A DNA stretch of 64,000 bases from Phaeoceros laevis (Eukaryota; Anthocerotophyta; Anthocerotopsida; Notothyladales). Made by a program: the position numbers and the translations under genes. The notes below the pieces were generated by a model that ran no database searches, was not told the origin of the DNA, and worked only from the letters and a program-made list of their open reading frames with translations. This document shows, piece by piece, positions 1 through 11,670 of this stretch (position 1 is its first letter; the number at the start of each line of letters is the position of its first letter). The stretch covers positions 351,680 to 415,679 of the forward strand of contig JBNGIQ010009406.1 of the NCBI GenBank assembly GCA_049999765.1, written 5' to 3'.

Positions 1-89
1 ACTATGCGCTCACCGGCTAACTATACATCGTCACTTTAAAAACCAATATTTTCGGGCAGATGTTGGATGCTCTTTTAATACATTGTATC

Positions 90-650
90 CTAACAACGTA
101 GTGGATTATATAATAAAATGTAAAAACGTTCAAAAAAAGAAGCCTCCTTTTCCGAACAACTCATCAGTACTTCTGAGATAAAAGCATTCGAATCGTTTCC
201 AATCTTAATTACATTAGCTTTCATCCGTTTGGTTGGATTTCTCATATGCCGCGAAAACCATCTCTCCATGTTTTTTGACTGTCCAATATACACCTTTGTA
301 TTAATCAGACATGTCACTTTGTAAATGTTGCACACTTCATTCTTGTGATCCCTATCTGCAAAAACAATTTTCACTATAACAGATTAGTTTTCATTTTGGA
401 AAGAAACGCAATTGCCAAAATAATATACCAAATCCTTACTTGGACCTGAAGTAGCTGCAGAGACATGCAAATTGTCGTCTATCAGCAACCGTGAACGTAC
501 AACAGCTGTCGGAGCCACATATGTAACACGGTCTTCCGATCTGCCCAATTCTGATCTGTTGTCCATTCCCGGTATTACACCGTATCTATTCTCCCAGCTT
601 TCCTCTTCTCCATTGTTCTCTATGACAAGCTTGTTGAGGACCTTATTTGC
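90..650 (-). CDS. GIY-YIG nuclease-domain protein, partial, two exons visible
   Basis: Two minus-strand exons join cleanly. The upstream exon reads from about 650 down to 440 and the last exon from 355 to the stop at 90, with an 84-base GT-AG intron (donor GTAAGG, acceptor TTTTTGCAG) and matching phase 1. The last exon carries the GIY-YIG core: a NIYKVT strand, the YIGQS strand, an Arg and His in the following helix (ERWFSRH) and a downstream Glu (FFERF). This family cuts DNA and occurs in mobile introns, Penelope-like retroelements and repair proteins. The upstream exon has no recognised domain. The 5' end is not found: a further minus-strand open stretch at 700-839 may belong to it. No reverse transcriptase or other mobile-element gene is visible beside it, so the setting is unknown. 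Function is inferred from the domain only. Confidence 0.55.
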
Positions 651-1211
651 CTACTGTATGCTCATTTTGAAAAAGACCAAAATGTTTACACCGTACTGAT
701 AAAACATGGATTTCATCTGATGGTAATGTATGCCTCCGGATTTGGAAGCAAGCATTCGTAATGCCTGATTCTTTGTCAAAAATTTTTCATCGAAGGACAC
801 TTCATTCTCTTTCAACGCCATTTTTGCAAGTCCCAACATCTCAAACTTCTATTCAGCTAGAGACACGACAAAGCAGCATTGAAAAATGTAAATTTGTTCA
901 TCATCTTCGAAATTCCAAGCCAGAGGTTCGCATCATGAGGGTCTCAAGTCGTCTTTTAAAGTTGGTTTCTTAGCTGCACTTTACTTTTTGTTTCGTGCTG
1001 CTTTCGATTTTCTGCGCTTTGGCGCTTGTTGCTTTCGAGTAGCTGCGCTCTGCGGCTTTCGGTTTGCTGCTCTTTTTTTGCTTTCGATTTGTTGCTCGAG
1101 CTGACACATTTGGCTCACCTTCCACTCCTCTGCGCATACTAATGTCGTCATCTGTTTGAAGCGGTTATGGGCAGAGGGAAGAAAGACAACCACAACTAGC
1201 GAAGCCATCAC
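651..1211 (-). other. Minus-strand open stretches, possible 5' part of the GIY-YIG gene
   Basis: Two unrecognised minus-strand reading frames lie just upstream of the GIY-YIG exons. One (839-700) ends near a plausible donor (TACG followed by GTGTAAAC). The other (about 1160-981) ends in a very basic Lys/Arg/Ala/Gln tail resembling a nuclear localisation or DNA-binding tail. I could not join them in phase to the GIY-YIG exons. They may be exons of the same gene or chance frames in decayed sequence. Confidence 0.2.
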
Positions 1212-2218
1212 CGAGGAGGACGAGAAGCCAGACCAGGAACCTCATTCTCAGAATACAAAGCATTCCGAGTCAGGATCCGCAATAGCCGTGGAAGCAACTT
1301 CTGAGGTTCAGCAAGAGTTTTCCAGTGAGCTACTGGAGGGTGCTAGAGAGTCGGCATTGCTCAGCTCGGCAGAAGCGCAACAGCTAGAAGAAGTGGTGGC
1401 AGCGATGCCGACTTTCGTCGTCAGTCAGCAAGCCGGGATTCGCTGGATGGACTTCCTCCGACAGCAGGAGATGCATGGTTGCGGGCAGCTCAGCGTGGTA
1501 TTATCGCTTTCGGACAAAGCTGCTTCTCACCCATCCAACGAGGGTGATTCTCAGGTATTTTTTTCCGTTTTCACAATCCTGTTTGTAGATTGTTGTTGTC
1601 TGCATGTTGCGTTGGAGAAGCGAGTGTGGACATTGCTTTCTGTTTACTGCCATTTGTCTATCCATTTTTTAGCCGAGTTAAGCCTAGTCACTTTCTTAGC
1701 ACATGTAATGCTTACATGTAAAGGGTCAATACGAATCAAACCTTACTTTTTTTGTTCACTATCCGGTAGATGCGAACGCGCCCCAAGTAAGTTAAGTTTC
1801 CATTTGTAGGCTACATTTAACAAAAGAGTAAGTAAGTTTTAGTCCAGACTATCAAGTAACGTTTGTGCTTGTGCGTAGCGTAGTTGTACGCAGCGTTATT
1901 ATGCGCAAGTTTTACTCTAGACTATCGAGTGACGTATGTGCTTGCACGTAGCGTAGTTGTGCGCAGCCTTGTTGTGGCGCACTGGGTACTCAAAGGTGTA
2001 AAGAAAAAAAACATGTATATTTCAAAGGTGTGAAGAAAATGGCAAACGGTGTGAAGGAAAAGCGGAGGAACAAGCCCGTCGCGGGCAAGCCGAAAACAAG
2101 GGTTCCACATGTGAAGAAGAAGAAAGGTGATGACTCTATCTCGCTTTCGGCTGAGGAAGAGCCTTCCTTCGGCGGCCGTCATGCTCTTCCTTTGCATTAT
2201 ATCGAGGAAAAAGATTAA
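1156..2218 (+). CDS. Hypothetical acidic/basic protein, fragmentary
   Basis: A plus-strand frame from 1156 to about 1554 encodes an acidic, Ser/Glu/Gln-rich segment without a recognised domain. It ends at a possible donor (CTCAG followed by GTATTT). A second plus-strand frame at 2030-2218 is strongly basic (KEKRRNKPVAGKP, then KKKKGDD). These could be exons of one nuclear protein, but I could not confirm a splice between them. The base composition of the first stretch is more coding-like than its surroundings. No function is assigned. Confidence 0.2.
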
Positions 2219-2697
2219 GGAAAGAAGCACTTCCGCAACACCAGTCAAACCCTGTTGAGGCAAGCCAAGGAGTTCAGCATCCAAACCAGAAGTGAGTGCC
2301 TCATATTATGCCTCGTATTATGCCCTCATACCTGCCTGAGCCATGCATGGAGCCCTCATACCTGTCATTTAGACTCCAAACCAGAAGTCGTATCTTTCTC
2401 TTCCTTGAGGGGAAAAAATTCACCTCTTTTTATCGCAATCCCCTCCTGCCTCCTGATTGGGCTACCTTACTCCACTCTATCTCTAAAATCCTCATCCTCT
2501 CCTAGTCTATCCCTTGGGTGGGCCCTACCCATCCATCACCTTATCTTATTGCTGAGAGAGATAAAGGAATTATTCTAAGTACGTACCACGTGAGCCCCAT
2601 AAATACATGTAGACTTAAATAAAACCCAAATCAAAGCCAATTGATCCTCAAGTAACACACTCACAATCCTACTTAGTTAAAATTACCACTTAGTCGG

Positions 2698-3290
2698 CTA
2701 TGTCCCCCGTCATTGGCTCCTCTGATTTCGTACCCAAGACTCCATCAGTCAAAGCTCTCGTATTGTCCCTGCACTGCATGAAATTGCCGTACAGAACGTC
2801 ATGTTTGTAGTCCCACTTCTCCATGACAACATGCTTCCAGAGCTCCTTCTCCGGTTGCATCCGCTCAAGGGCAAACAGCTTGGCCTCCGATGCTGCAAAC
2901 TGCGTCTACGTTCGTCGCTCCATACGCTCATATGGGCATAGATTACATTATCCATTATGGCCACATCTCTTGAGATATGGCTCATTCCTCCGCTTCAAGT
3001 TTTCGCTGCTTGGCAACTTCCTCCCTCAACTCCTGGTTCTAGCTCTTCACATTCTCCAACCTCGTATCAACCCTCAAGTATGCCTCTACCGATTTTACTA
3101 GGTCCCTGTACAAGTCCTTGACCTTTCTGGTCAGATAATCCTGCTCCTGTTTGCTAGCATCCACCAGCCTTTGCATGTGTTGCAGCTGCTCAAGCTGAGG
3201 GGACAAATTCATGCTTCTTTCCGTCTGCAGCATTGTACCAATTCCATCAAGAAATAAAAGTAAATCCGTCATGAACCTTGCCTCAAGCAT
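2698..3290 (-). pseudogene. Decayed coiled-coil protein gene
   Basis: Reading down from 3290, the minus strand encodes a Leu/Gln/Lys-rich coiled-coil-like segment (LEQLQHMQRLVDASKQ and on). It is interrupted by TAG near 3039, but the same frame continues as coiled coil (NQELREEVAKQRKLEAEE) to about 2985. From about 2910 to 2698 a different minus frame carries a sensible acidic/basic segment (LFALERMQPEKELWKHVV) ending in TAA. A stop and a frame change inside continuous protein-like sequence indicate a decayed gene or transposon gene. The family is not recognised. Confidence 0.35.
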
Positions 3291-3299
3291 CTAATGCCG

Positions 3300-4083
3300 T
3301 GTCGTAGCCCCCTTGCTGCTTGTGGCTTCGTCTCGTATAGATGGCGGTGGAGACTGGGCCCGTGCGCGCTTCATCTCGCCTACGGTCTTACAGCTTGCCA
3401 TAGGACCGTCTTCTAGCTCAGCCCGTCCGCCTGACCACCAAGGGTTAGCTCAAAACAATGGGGAGAAATCTCGTCCTCCTTGCCATGTGGTATGAAAGAG
3501 AGAAGTAAAAACTCTTCTATAAGACTGTCTTTTGCAAAAACCCCATAAGCAGTGTGAAACGTGCCTTAACTAACTAGCCAACTTCAAAACGAAATAAAAC
3601 TCCCCTTAACACCACTGTGTGCAAAAGACCCCAACCAAAAATCATTACTTTTGGAAAAATCCCCTTCTGGCTAGTGTGAACGGTGTCCCAGAAGCAAACC
3701 CCAAGCTCTCAGACCCCTGGCTATGGCTGGCTTCCTCCTCCTTGCATCCCTGCTACCATTCTGGAGCACAGCTATGGCCAAGCCATGCACAGCGTGGTGC
3801 GCCTCTTCAGGGCGCCCCCTTAGGTATGCTGCATTGTTCAAATCAGACCCCAGATCCCCAAGAAATCAAAGAAAAAGCTGGCAAGGTAAGGGGAAGAATC
3901 CACCTACGGCCTTACGCCAGGACTTGGACACGCTGCCTTATTAGTGTCTGCCCAGCCCGCGCCAGGACCGGCCACACCTGTCTGGCCACTTGGTCAAAAA
4001 GGCATTAGTAAAATGCTTGAAAAGAAGGGAGGGAAAAATCCTTCTATGTGCTGCCGTATCCGCCCCAACACAACCCGCACGGT
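3300..4083. other. Intergenic, nothing recognised
   Basis: Open stretches here are short, overlap on both strands and show no family resemblance. Direct reading shows no RNA gene or mobile-element end. Confidence 0.4.
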
Positions 4084-4213
4084 GCCTGGTCTGACCACCT
4101 ATGCTAGCCCCGCCTGGTCTGTCCACCTATGCTAGCCCCGCCTGGTGTGACTACCTATGCTAGCCCCGCCTAGTCTAACCACCTATGCTAGCCCCGCTTG
4201 GTCTGACCACCTT
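4084..4213. repeat. 28-bp minisatellite, about 4.6 copies
   Basis: A 28-base unit beginning GCCTGGTCTGACCACC and ending CTAGCCCC repeats from 4084, 4112, 4140, 4168 and 4196 with one to three substitutions per copy. The last copy is partial and breaks off in CTTTCAGCACC. No coding role is apparent. Confidence 0.9.
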
Positions 4214-5212
4214 TCAGCACCGGTTTGGCCACTAGCGCTTGGCCAACAACACTTAATAAGAAATTTTAAAAACACACCAACCTCCCTCCCTCAACGCGCG
4301 AGCACCGCGCCAATGCTAGCAGCTATTATCAAGGAAATGATGCCTTCTGTCCTTCCGTGTCTGCCCAGACGTTGCCCTGGTAGCACGGCCTGCTGCCGGC
4401 CCGGCCAGCCCTCTCCTTGCACTTGTTCGTCTTCCGCCACCACACCACAGCCTTGCTAAAAAAACACGTTAGAGAAAAAGATGGGGAAGGTAAGGGAGGG
4501 GGTGTAAGGACAATACAAGGATGCGCTCCTACGCGCCTCCTCCACTTCAACGTGTTACAGCTCTTCCAAGCCTGCCACGGCGCCCTGCCCTAGCCCACCT
4601 ACAGGCCCACGACCTCACTACCTGCAGCTATGGCATTAAAAAAAAAACGCACAGAATTCCTGGACTCTTCCTTCCCAAGCCGCGCACGCGCTCTGCTAGC
4701 AGCCAGCCGCGGCCTGGCCTGCCTGCCTGCTGTCTGGCACCGTGCCACACCTCTTGCGCCGCTTTGCACCACAACCACGCCTTGCGCCACAGCCACGGCC
4801 TGACCGCTCCACCTGCTGCGTCGTTCCGTTCCATGCCGGACTCCACCACGCCCCAGCTTTGTGACACGCCCAGCTGGGTCCTGGCCAGCAGCGCTCCCTC
4901 CACGATGTGCGCCGCGGCTACGTCTGGGCTTGCCTGCCTGCTTGTAACATTCAACTCCTTATCCAGCCGCAACTCACTCATACTCAAGTAAAAAACATGT
5001 ATAATGATTTCATGCATAAAATAATGACTAAAACCACAAGGGTTTAAGGGCAAGAAACCCTTAGCCCATGGGATATGGCCATGTGCAACCCCATCAAATC
5101 CTTACTACATGTTAAACCCTTACTACATAATAAATCACACATAACCACAGCTTGACTCTCCGCTAACCCCCATCACTTTATTAATTAAATAATTAATTAA
5201 CTAACAGGGAGT
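4214..5212. other. Intergenic, GC-rich then AT-rich
   Basis: A GC-rich stretch with many GCC and CTGCC words runs to about 4950 and gives spurious open frames on both strands. It is followed by AT-rich sequence including a TTAATTAA-rich patch at 5180-5200. No gene is recognised. Confidence 0.4.
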
Positions 5213-5814
5213 TACCGTAAGCCCGATATCGGTTTGGCGTTAATTAATTAATATTTAGTTTTGCCGAAATATTCGGTAAATTATAATAGGCTGTGCCGAA
5301 TTTTTGAAAAGTTTCGTTGTGGAGGTGCCGAATGCCGAAAAAGTGTTCGTTAGAAGGGTGCCGAATGCCGGAAATCCGATGAACGGATGAGGGTCCATAA
5401 CGGGCGGGGGGCTGCGGTAGCTGGCTAGGCATGGCGGGAAGGTGCTGGCGGTAGCTGGCCAGGCATGGCGGGAAGGTGATGCCGGTACGAGCTACCTGGG
5501 CGGGCCGGGCGAGCCGCCGGGTCGGCTGCTCAGCAATGGATGGGGTTGCGGGCAGGCAGAGCGGGGGGTACAGCAGGCATGGCGGGACGAGGTGCAGGGA
5601 GGCAGGGGGGCTGCGATAGCTGGCCAGGCGTGCGAACTGACGCGCGAAATTTGTTACATATGTGCTTAAGGGTGATTTGCCGAAACATTCTATTCTTAAT
5701 TACTTACTCAGCCGAATTTTTAAAAAATACTTTTTTCGCCCGCCGAACGGGGTTGTGTAGAAAAAAACAAGGGGTTCGGCACGGAGGTGCCAAACCGATA
5801 TCGGGCTTACGGTA
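5213..5814. mobile_element. Short element with 26-bp terminal inverted repeats (MITE-like)
   Basis: The 26 bases at 5213-5238 (starting TACCGTAAGCCCGATATCGG) are repeated exactly as the reverse complement at 5789-5814; allowing one mismatch extends the match by 3 bases outward. The 602-bp interval has no transposase. Inside each end, GCCGAA-type words recur near the termini, and a GC-rich centre repeats GGCATGGCGGGA. This fits a non-autonomous DNA transposon. I see no convincing target-site duplication: TTTATTA lies on both sides, but not adjacent to both ends. Confidence 0.65.
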
Positions 5815-7714
5815 GCTTTATTACACCAAGCTTAATCATTTATTAAACAAAAAAAACAGTCCACACATTATTACCAAGAGAAGTGGGTTACCACACCCGT
5901 TCCCAAGACCTTGGAGAGCCAGGGATAGGCGATGGCGTGTCGTTGGCATCTACGCTCTAACGTGAGTTGCGCCACCAACAAGTCCACTGCCCGGCTGCAG
6001 GTGCTGCTGCCCTGTACCATGGTGTTGCTAAATAAGGTAATTATATTTTTTATCGTATTTTGTATTTAACATAATCAAAATTTTGAAATATAGAAATACG
6101 GTATAATACATCGCTTCCGAAGCTTGGGATTTGAAAGAAGCCCGTTTTTAACGTCAGACAGGTAACTTTCCCGCTCCCGTAAAATACGCTTCGACAACTA
6201 AGATATAGAGTTATTACAGAGAGGATAAAATATTGTTGATATTAAGGAACTTAGTTGTCGAAAGTAGTCTCTTTGAAAAGAAGCTTACTTGCTGGAAACG
6301 AGTTTCGGCTCAAGACAAAACACGGTTCTTGCATTTCAGTTCTTGCGTTTCGGTTCTTGCGTTTCTTGTGTTTCGCGTTTTTAAGGGGAAGGTAAAATGA
6401 CTCGTGCGCGAGAAAAAAAGTTTTCTGACCCTAACTTTGGCGCTTGGCGGAACGCCAAAGATAGGTCGTGAAACATCTAAGTCACGCAAGGCGAGCATGG
6501 CCTACCAAGGCATGAGGCGCGGTGGCCTGCTTGCTAGGGCTCGTGCACCATGGCAATCCTGCCAAGGCTTATGGCGCCAGGGCCAGCCAGAGCTCGCGGG
6601 AGCGCGCGGGCATTGCCTACCATACCACGCACGGGTAGATGACCATCCTTCTGTCCTCTTGTTCGCTTAACCCTTAGGGGACAAAAAATTGTCTGTTGGG
6701 TCCACTAAGCCACGCTTTCTTGTGTTTACCTATCTTGAAAATCATTATAAGACGTACTTTAAAGTGCCATCTGGATAAAGCTCATCGAGCTCTATCGAAC
6801 TCAAAAAAATGATTCGAAGTCAATAGTTGAGAACAGAAAAGGGCAAATAGTTGAAAAAGGTTCAAACAAAGTAGCACGACAAATTAGTACGAATTTTATT
6901 GTCTTGTTCTAACTTATTTGAATTCTTGACTATATAAATGTGGCAGGATTAACAAGAAAAAATATCTTAGTTGCAGGAATCGGCGNNNNNNNNNNNNNNN
7001 NNNNNNNNNNNNNNNNNNNNNNNNNNNNNNNNNNNNNNNNNNNNNNNNNNNNNNNNNNNNNNNNNNNNNNNNNNNNNNNNNNNNNGGCTACCATATATGT
7101 TGAAAAAAAAATCTACAAAACACAGCTGTACTGTATGAAGTTTTGAACTTATGAACTCGGCTGTGCTTGACACAACATATACGGCCTGTGTCTGGACCCC
7201 ACTTCATGCGATATACTTGTCAGTGGGGTCTAGACCCATCTTTCCACCTCCACTCTCTATTGTACGTAGTACGACACACTGCCGCGTAAAAGACGCTGTA
7301 AAATAAGTGCACGCACATGTACATAGATATAGACATTTATTTTCAAATAGTATATACCATCTTAATAAAATCAAGAATACACTGTATATACCCCGATTCG
7401 GAATCGTCCTTTTAAAATGAATCGTGTTTTTAAGGTCATGTAAATACTGTTCGCGATTCAGTATTTGCCGATTCCACAACTAAGGAAAGTATCGCAAGTC
7501 TCTTGCAAGTGACCCATACTTTCTAAAGTCGAGGTCTACAATTTTCGAAATAAAATGGGTTAGTCCTTCTTGGTGTTTGACTATTGACTGATCTAGGTCT
7601 ACATGCGACAGTCATGCATGACCAACAAAGTCTAGTGCAGAAATTTTGATTAAAGCGGAAGGCAGTGACGGAGGAATTGGACATTCACTACTACCCTTCA
7701 GCACAAAACACAAC
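5815..7714. other. Intergenic, includes an assembly gap
   Basis: No gene is recognised. Around 6310-6380 there is a loose GTTTCGGTTCTTGC repeat. Near 6779 lies a GAGCTCTATCGAAC word resembling the repeat family at 61.4-62.9 kb. The 100 N at 6986-7085 interrupt it. Confidence 0.4.
6986..7085. other. Assembly gap, 100 N
   Basis: A run of exactly 100 N. The round size suggests a placeholder for unknown length. Confidence 0.99.
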
Positions 7715-7910
7715 AAGAAATAGGCCTATTATACAACGGGCCATTACAACGTTCTTACAATGGTTTAGGTCTGTTTTACCCTCCTACAAAGGGTGGCGCG
7801 CCTAGATGCAAATCGTTGTAATTTCGTTGTAAACGTCCATTGTTTTTGTTGTAAATAGGGCGTTGTAACCACATTGTAAAAGACCCCGTTGTTACCTCGT
7901 TGTAGTGCGT
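7715..7910. mobile_element. CACTA-like transposon end, degenerate
   Basis: The stretch opens with CACAACAAGAAATAGG, close to the CACTACAAGAAA ends of plant CACTA (En/Spm) transposons. It then shows many copies of ACAACG/TTACAA in one orientation, followed by CGTTGTAA/TTGTAA in the other. Such subterminal arrays are typical of CACTA ends. No transposase is visible, so this is probably a short deletion derivative or fragment. Confidence 0.35.
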
Positions 7911-8790
7911 TCTGACCGGCCCGGATAAGTACCCGGTGGCTGCATGTAAAAAGTAAATTTTATGTCAGCTACTACCTGGTTGTATGTTACGTGTGTTACG
8001 GTTTTTCTCATGTTGTTTTCAAGACTCCGCTGCTTACGATGTAGATCGATCGGCACTATAGCTGACATAGAAGTACTTACTACCTGCAAGAACAAAGAGT
8101 GCTCAAGAATTATTATTTTTTTAATGACTCACGATGCTTTTTGTTATGGGTACACAATTTACATCCTCTATAAAAAGAGGAAGCATTCTGCTAGTCAGAG
8201 AGACCTAGATGAAAGACCTAGCTGACTAGCCTACTCTTCACTATTTTGTCTTTACCTATTAATGTCCATGCTCGCGTATACTAAATTAGGTTCTTAGCAT
8301 GAGGCAAAAACAGGCACGTGTAGTGCTCAAGAAAAATTACAACTTCCCTCCAGGTGGGATTTAGTAATGTCTGATGGACATGTATTGTAAATGATATACG
8401 TCAAGTCCAAGGTAATGAATTCATGCCGGCAAAACAGCTACACATCAACTCTATTAAGCGATTAGAGCACCTTCAAAGAAATTGTACAAGAACATTTCAT
8501 GCTAATCAATTTTAAATGGACAAATTTATTCAAGTTATACGACATCAGGTGAACAACCACTGTACAATCTCACACCCAAGAATTGAATCAGCAATCTTAA
8601 CATGCATGAGGAAACACTTACATGTGCTGTAAAAGTATATAAATACATTCAAGGGCTTAAGCTGTACAAAAAAAATGAAATAGTACTTGAATGATGAATG
8701 AATTTCCCAAGGTCAAGACAAGTTGGAGCCACGCGTCGTAACTTACTGCAAGTTGGGAGCGTAATTTTGTTTTTTTAGACTTGCAGGGTT
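7911..8790. other. Intergenic, nothing recognised
   Basis: AT-rich sequence. A small perfect hairpin (GCTAGTCAG and CTGACTAGC, near 8189-8230) is the only structure noted. Confidence 0.4.
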
Positions 8791-8792
8791 GT

Positions 8793-8822
8793 GTAGTAGT
8801 AGTAGTAGTAGTAGTAGTAGTA
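8793..8822. repeat. (GTA)n microsatellite
   Basis: About ten consecutive GTA triplets. Confidence 0.95.
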
Positions 8823-8884
8823 TGGTTATGGTGTTTGCCAACTCCACCAATGGGAATTGAACACCCAGTCAGGTATTTCAACCG

Positions 8885-9050
8885 GCGACCGGGAGCCCCC
8901 GTCCAGGAATTGCAAGCAACAACCGGGAGCCCCCGTCCAGGGACCTTGGTCTACCTGTTGGGGCTACAACCGCGAAACTGCTGGCAATCTACCTTTTGGG
9001 GCTACAACCGTGAAAAATTGCAGGCAATCGGCCTTTTGGGGCTACAATCG
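8885..9050. repeat. Two neighbouring short tandem repeats
   Basis: Two copies of ACCGGGAGCCCCCGTCCAGG lie within 8885-8942. They are followed by three imperfect copies of a unit of about 37-40 bp starting GGGGCTACAACCG at about 8960, 8997 and 9037. No gene is attached. Confidence 0.75.
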
Positions 9051-9126
9051 TGAAGCGCGGCAGTTGACGGTCCGCGCTCACTGTTTTGAAAGCCTGAAAG
9101 TGATTGCATGAGATCAAGAAAGAAAG

Positions 9127-9198
9127 CCGGATAGAAAATAACAACCGGATAGAAAATGACAGCCGGATAGAAAATGACAGGCGCATAGAAAATGACAG
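9127..9198. repeat. 18-bp tandem repeat, four copies
   Basis: The unit CCGGATAGAAAATGACAG starts at 9127, 9145, 9163 and 9181 with few changes. Because 18 is a multiple of three, it produces a repetitive open frame on the minus strand that should not be taken as a gene. Confidence 0.9.
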
Positions 9199-11670
9199 CC
9201 AGTGTACTCCACAGAACTCTAGCTGCTCGTGAGCACCTGCTATTTGATGAGTCTGCTTCACAAGAGCTCGTTGGTCGCAATGCCTAGCCTTGCGGCCATA
9301 GCAAAGGACGAGCTGTATATCTACACATTGACAAATCGCATCGTGAGCCAAGACTGCTTAAATCCTTGAGATCCATGTACCCCCTTGCACTTGCTGTCCT
9401 CATTGCTGCACTTTCAGGTCATTCATTGCAGCAATGTGAACATGAGTAATCGAGCATTCAGCATCTCTATGACAACAATTCCTATGACCATCAATCCTCA
9501 GCATCTCTCCTCCAACAATTCCTGTGGGCAGGTCAGCAATCATTGCTAGATGGAGAGGGGACAGAACGTAAGCATAAGATGAGGGCAGCCCGGAGAGCAA
9601 ATCACAAAATGTGCAGCAAAGAATATCCAAACCCAGCAAAATCAGGACTCCTAGAACGGCAGTGGCGAGGCGAGCCCAACAGCAGAATGAGCGCTGGTCA
9701 TGAAGTCCGGGAAACCACAAAAACGGCACTAGCCAGGAAACGGCAGGAAATGCCACGGCTAGGAAATGCCGAGAAACAGGGGGGATCTGGGCTGAGCTAT
9801 TGATGAGAGAACTGAGCTGAGCACAAGGGAAGAACGTATGAACACACGCTGTCAGAATGACGTGAACAGCATCCTGAAGACCGGAATGCTGGTAGGAGCA
9901 AAAAAGTGAACGAACGGCAACAAAGTTGTGGGGCTCCGAGGTTTGAGGAGCTATGCTATTAAATTGGTCATAGACCTAGGTGGTAGCATATTTGAAAATT
10001 CAGATAGCTTAGTGCTATCATTGTAAATTGTGAAATGTATCTATAAAGAAGTAGCGCCAATTAAACACAAAAAATTTCCCAAGGCCCTCCGGTTCTCAAA
10101 CTTTTTAATAAAAATGTCTCCATAAAATAAGGACATCTTAACTACAAAAGTTAGGGCTACAAGTGTTTGACGCTTTTGCCGGAGAATCAATGCAAGAGGA
10201 AAATGTGGAGGCACAAGTGATTGACATAATTCTCATCTTGGAGCAACACCTAGCGAAGGGTTATGTCGCGACAAACCCTAGCGATCAGTGTTCAAGGTGT
10301 CGTCAAGCCATTTGATCAAGTCGGTATGCCACCAAAAGACGTATTGGAGCTACTGAGCTGATGTTGTCATAGTTAGACCTAGTGAAGTTGGTGGACTCGG
10401 GGTAAGGAAGCTGCCGACGGACTTGCTCTCAACATGCGCTCCAGGACATTGTCTTTCGCTACTGCCCAAGAAAGCTAGCTCATTTTGCAAGAGAGTACCA
10501 CGGATTCAAGGTGCGACAGTTCGAACATCTACAGTCAAACCCTAAGGCCTTTCAACTTCTCAACCGCAATATAGTTACAGTATACGTGAAATTTCTGGAT
10601 GCTCAAAACTATTTTCTAGGCCGATGTTCTGCAGCGTGAATCTAGGCCGTGGAACACACTGGACCAAGTATAGCGCGTGCCCGTATATATATGTTGAAAT
10701 ACGAGGGTCCCTCCTAGGTCACTCATGCGCCATACCATGGCGCCCCCGCCACCCTCTCTTAGTACTCCCAACCTCCCTCTACCCGCCTTGCAATGCACTT
10801 GCACGCTATACTGGGTCAATTTTGGGTAGTACTTGCAGCACTTGATTTTGAGAAAATGTTCATTTTTTGTTCAAAAAAATCCAAAATACACAAATTGTAG
10901 CATATCGGCGTCCAACTCAACAAGACAATTCTAAAAAGTATTATCTTTCTAGTAAAGTTCAATAGGACTGAACTTTATTATTTTGTAGCAAAAGTGACTT
11001 AAAACCTATTATGCATATTTTTTTAATTTCATGGGTAAAAAATTAGAATCAGTAACTGCATACACAAGACGTTCCAGGCAGTGCAATGTGACCTCACCTA
11101 TGCCTCATAGCCTAGAATAAGCGAATCTCCTTACAAAAGATTGGCCTATGGGATTCCCGTCGTCCTACTATTTTATGCACATCAAAGCAAAAAGGATTGG
11201 CCAGCAATCCCGGATTAGGCTGGAAGGCAATGATTTCCCGTCCAGATCATCTTGCCTAAACTGGGATTACGCCCCTCCTGATCTTTCAAACACTGTAACG
11301 CTGAAACATGCGACCTGGACTTCTACAACAGCTGAAGACTCCTCCTTAGAACGTGGACAGCGCTCTGAGTTGGATAGGTATCAAAATATCGTGTTATAAG
11401 GAGCATTCACAATGGCGAAACATTCAATGTATTTACCTGAATCCCATAGAATGGAATGTTTTTAAGCGGGTTCTCAAAGCATGGGTTCAGCGATGTCGAC
11501 TTTGTTTCTCCAAATACATAAGAAGCGTCACTCCGTAATTTCAGTTCGAACACTCTTTTCTAGTGGGTGCAGCTTCATTGGACACCGCTCCACTAGTCCA
11601 TGCACTTACAGCCCCACACATCAGCATTTGCATAGACATGGGACATCGGCATACACTGTGAAACATGCTC
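9199..11670. other. Intergenic, nothing recognised
   Basis: About 2.5 kb downstream of the PPR gene with only short overlapping open frames and no recognised protein, RNA gene or transposon end. Confidence 0.4.

Noticed and set aside
9002-9351. Minus-strand frames with repeated LSFSIR hexapeptide
   Set aside because: Produced by an 18-bp tandem repeat in non-coding sequence.
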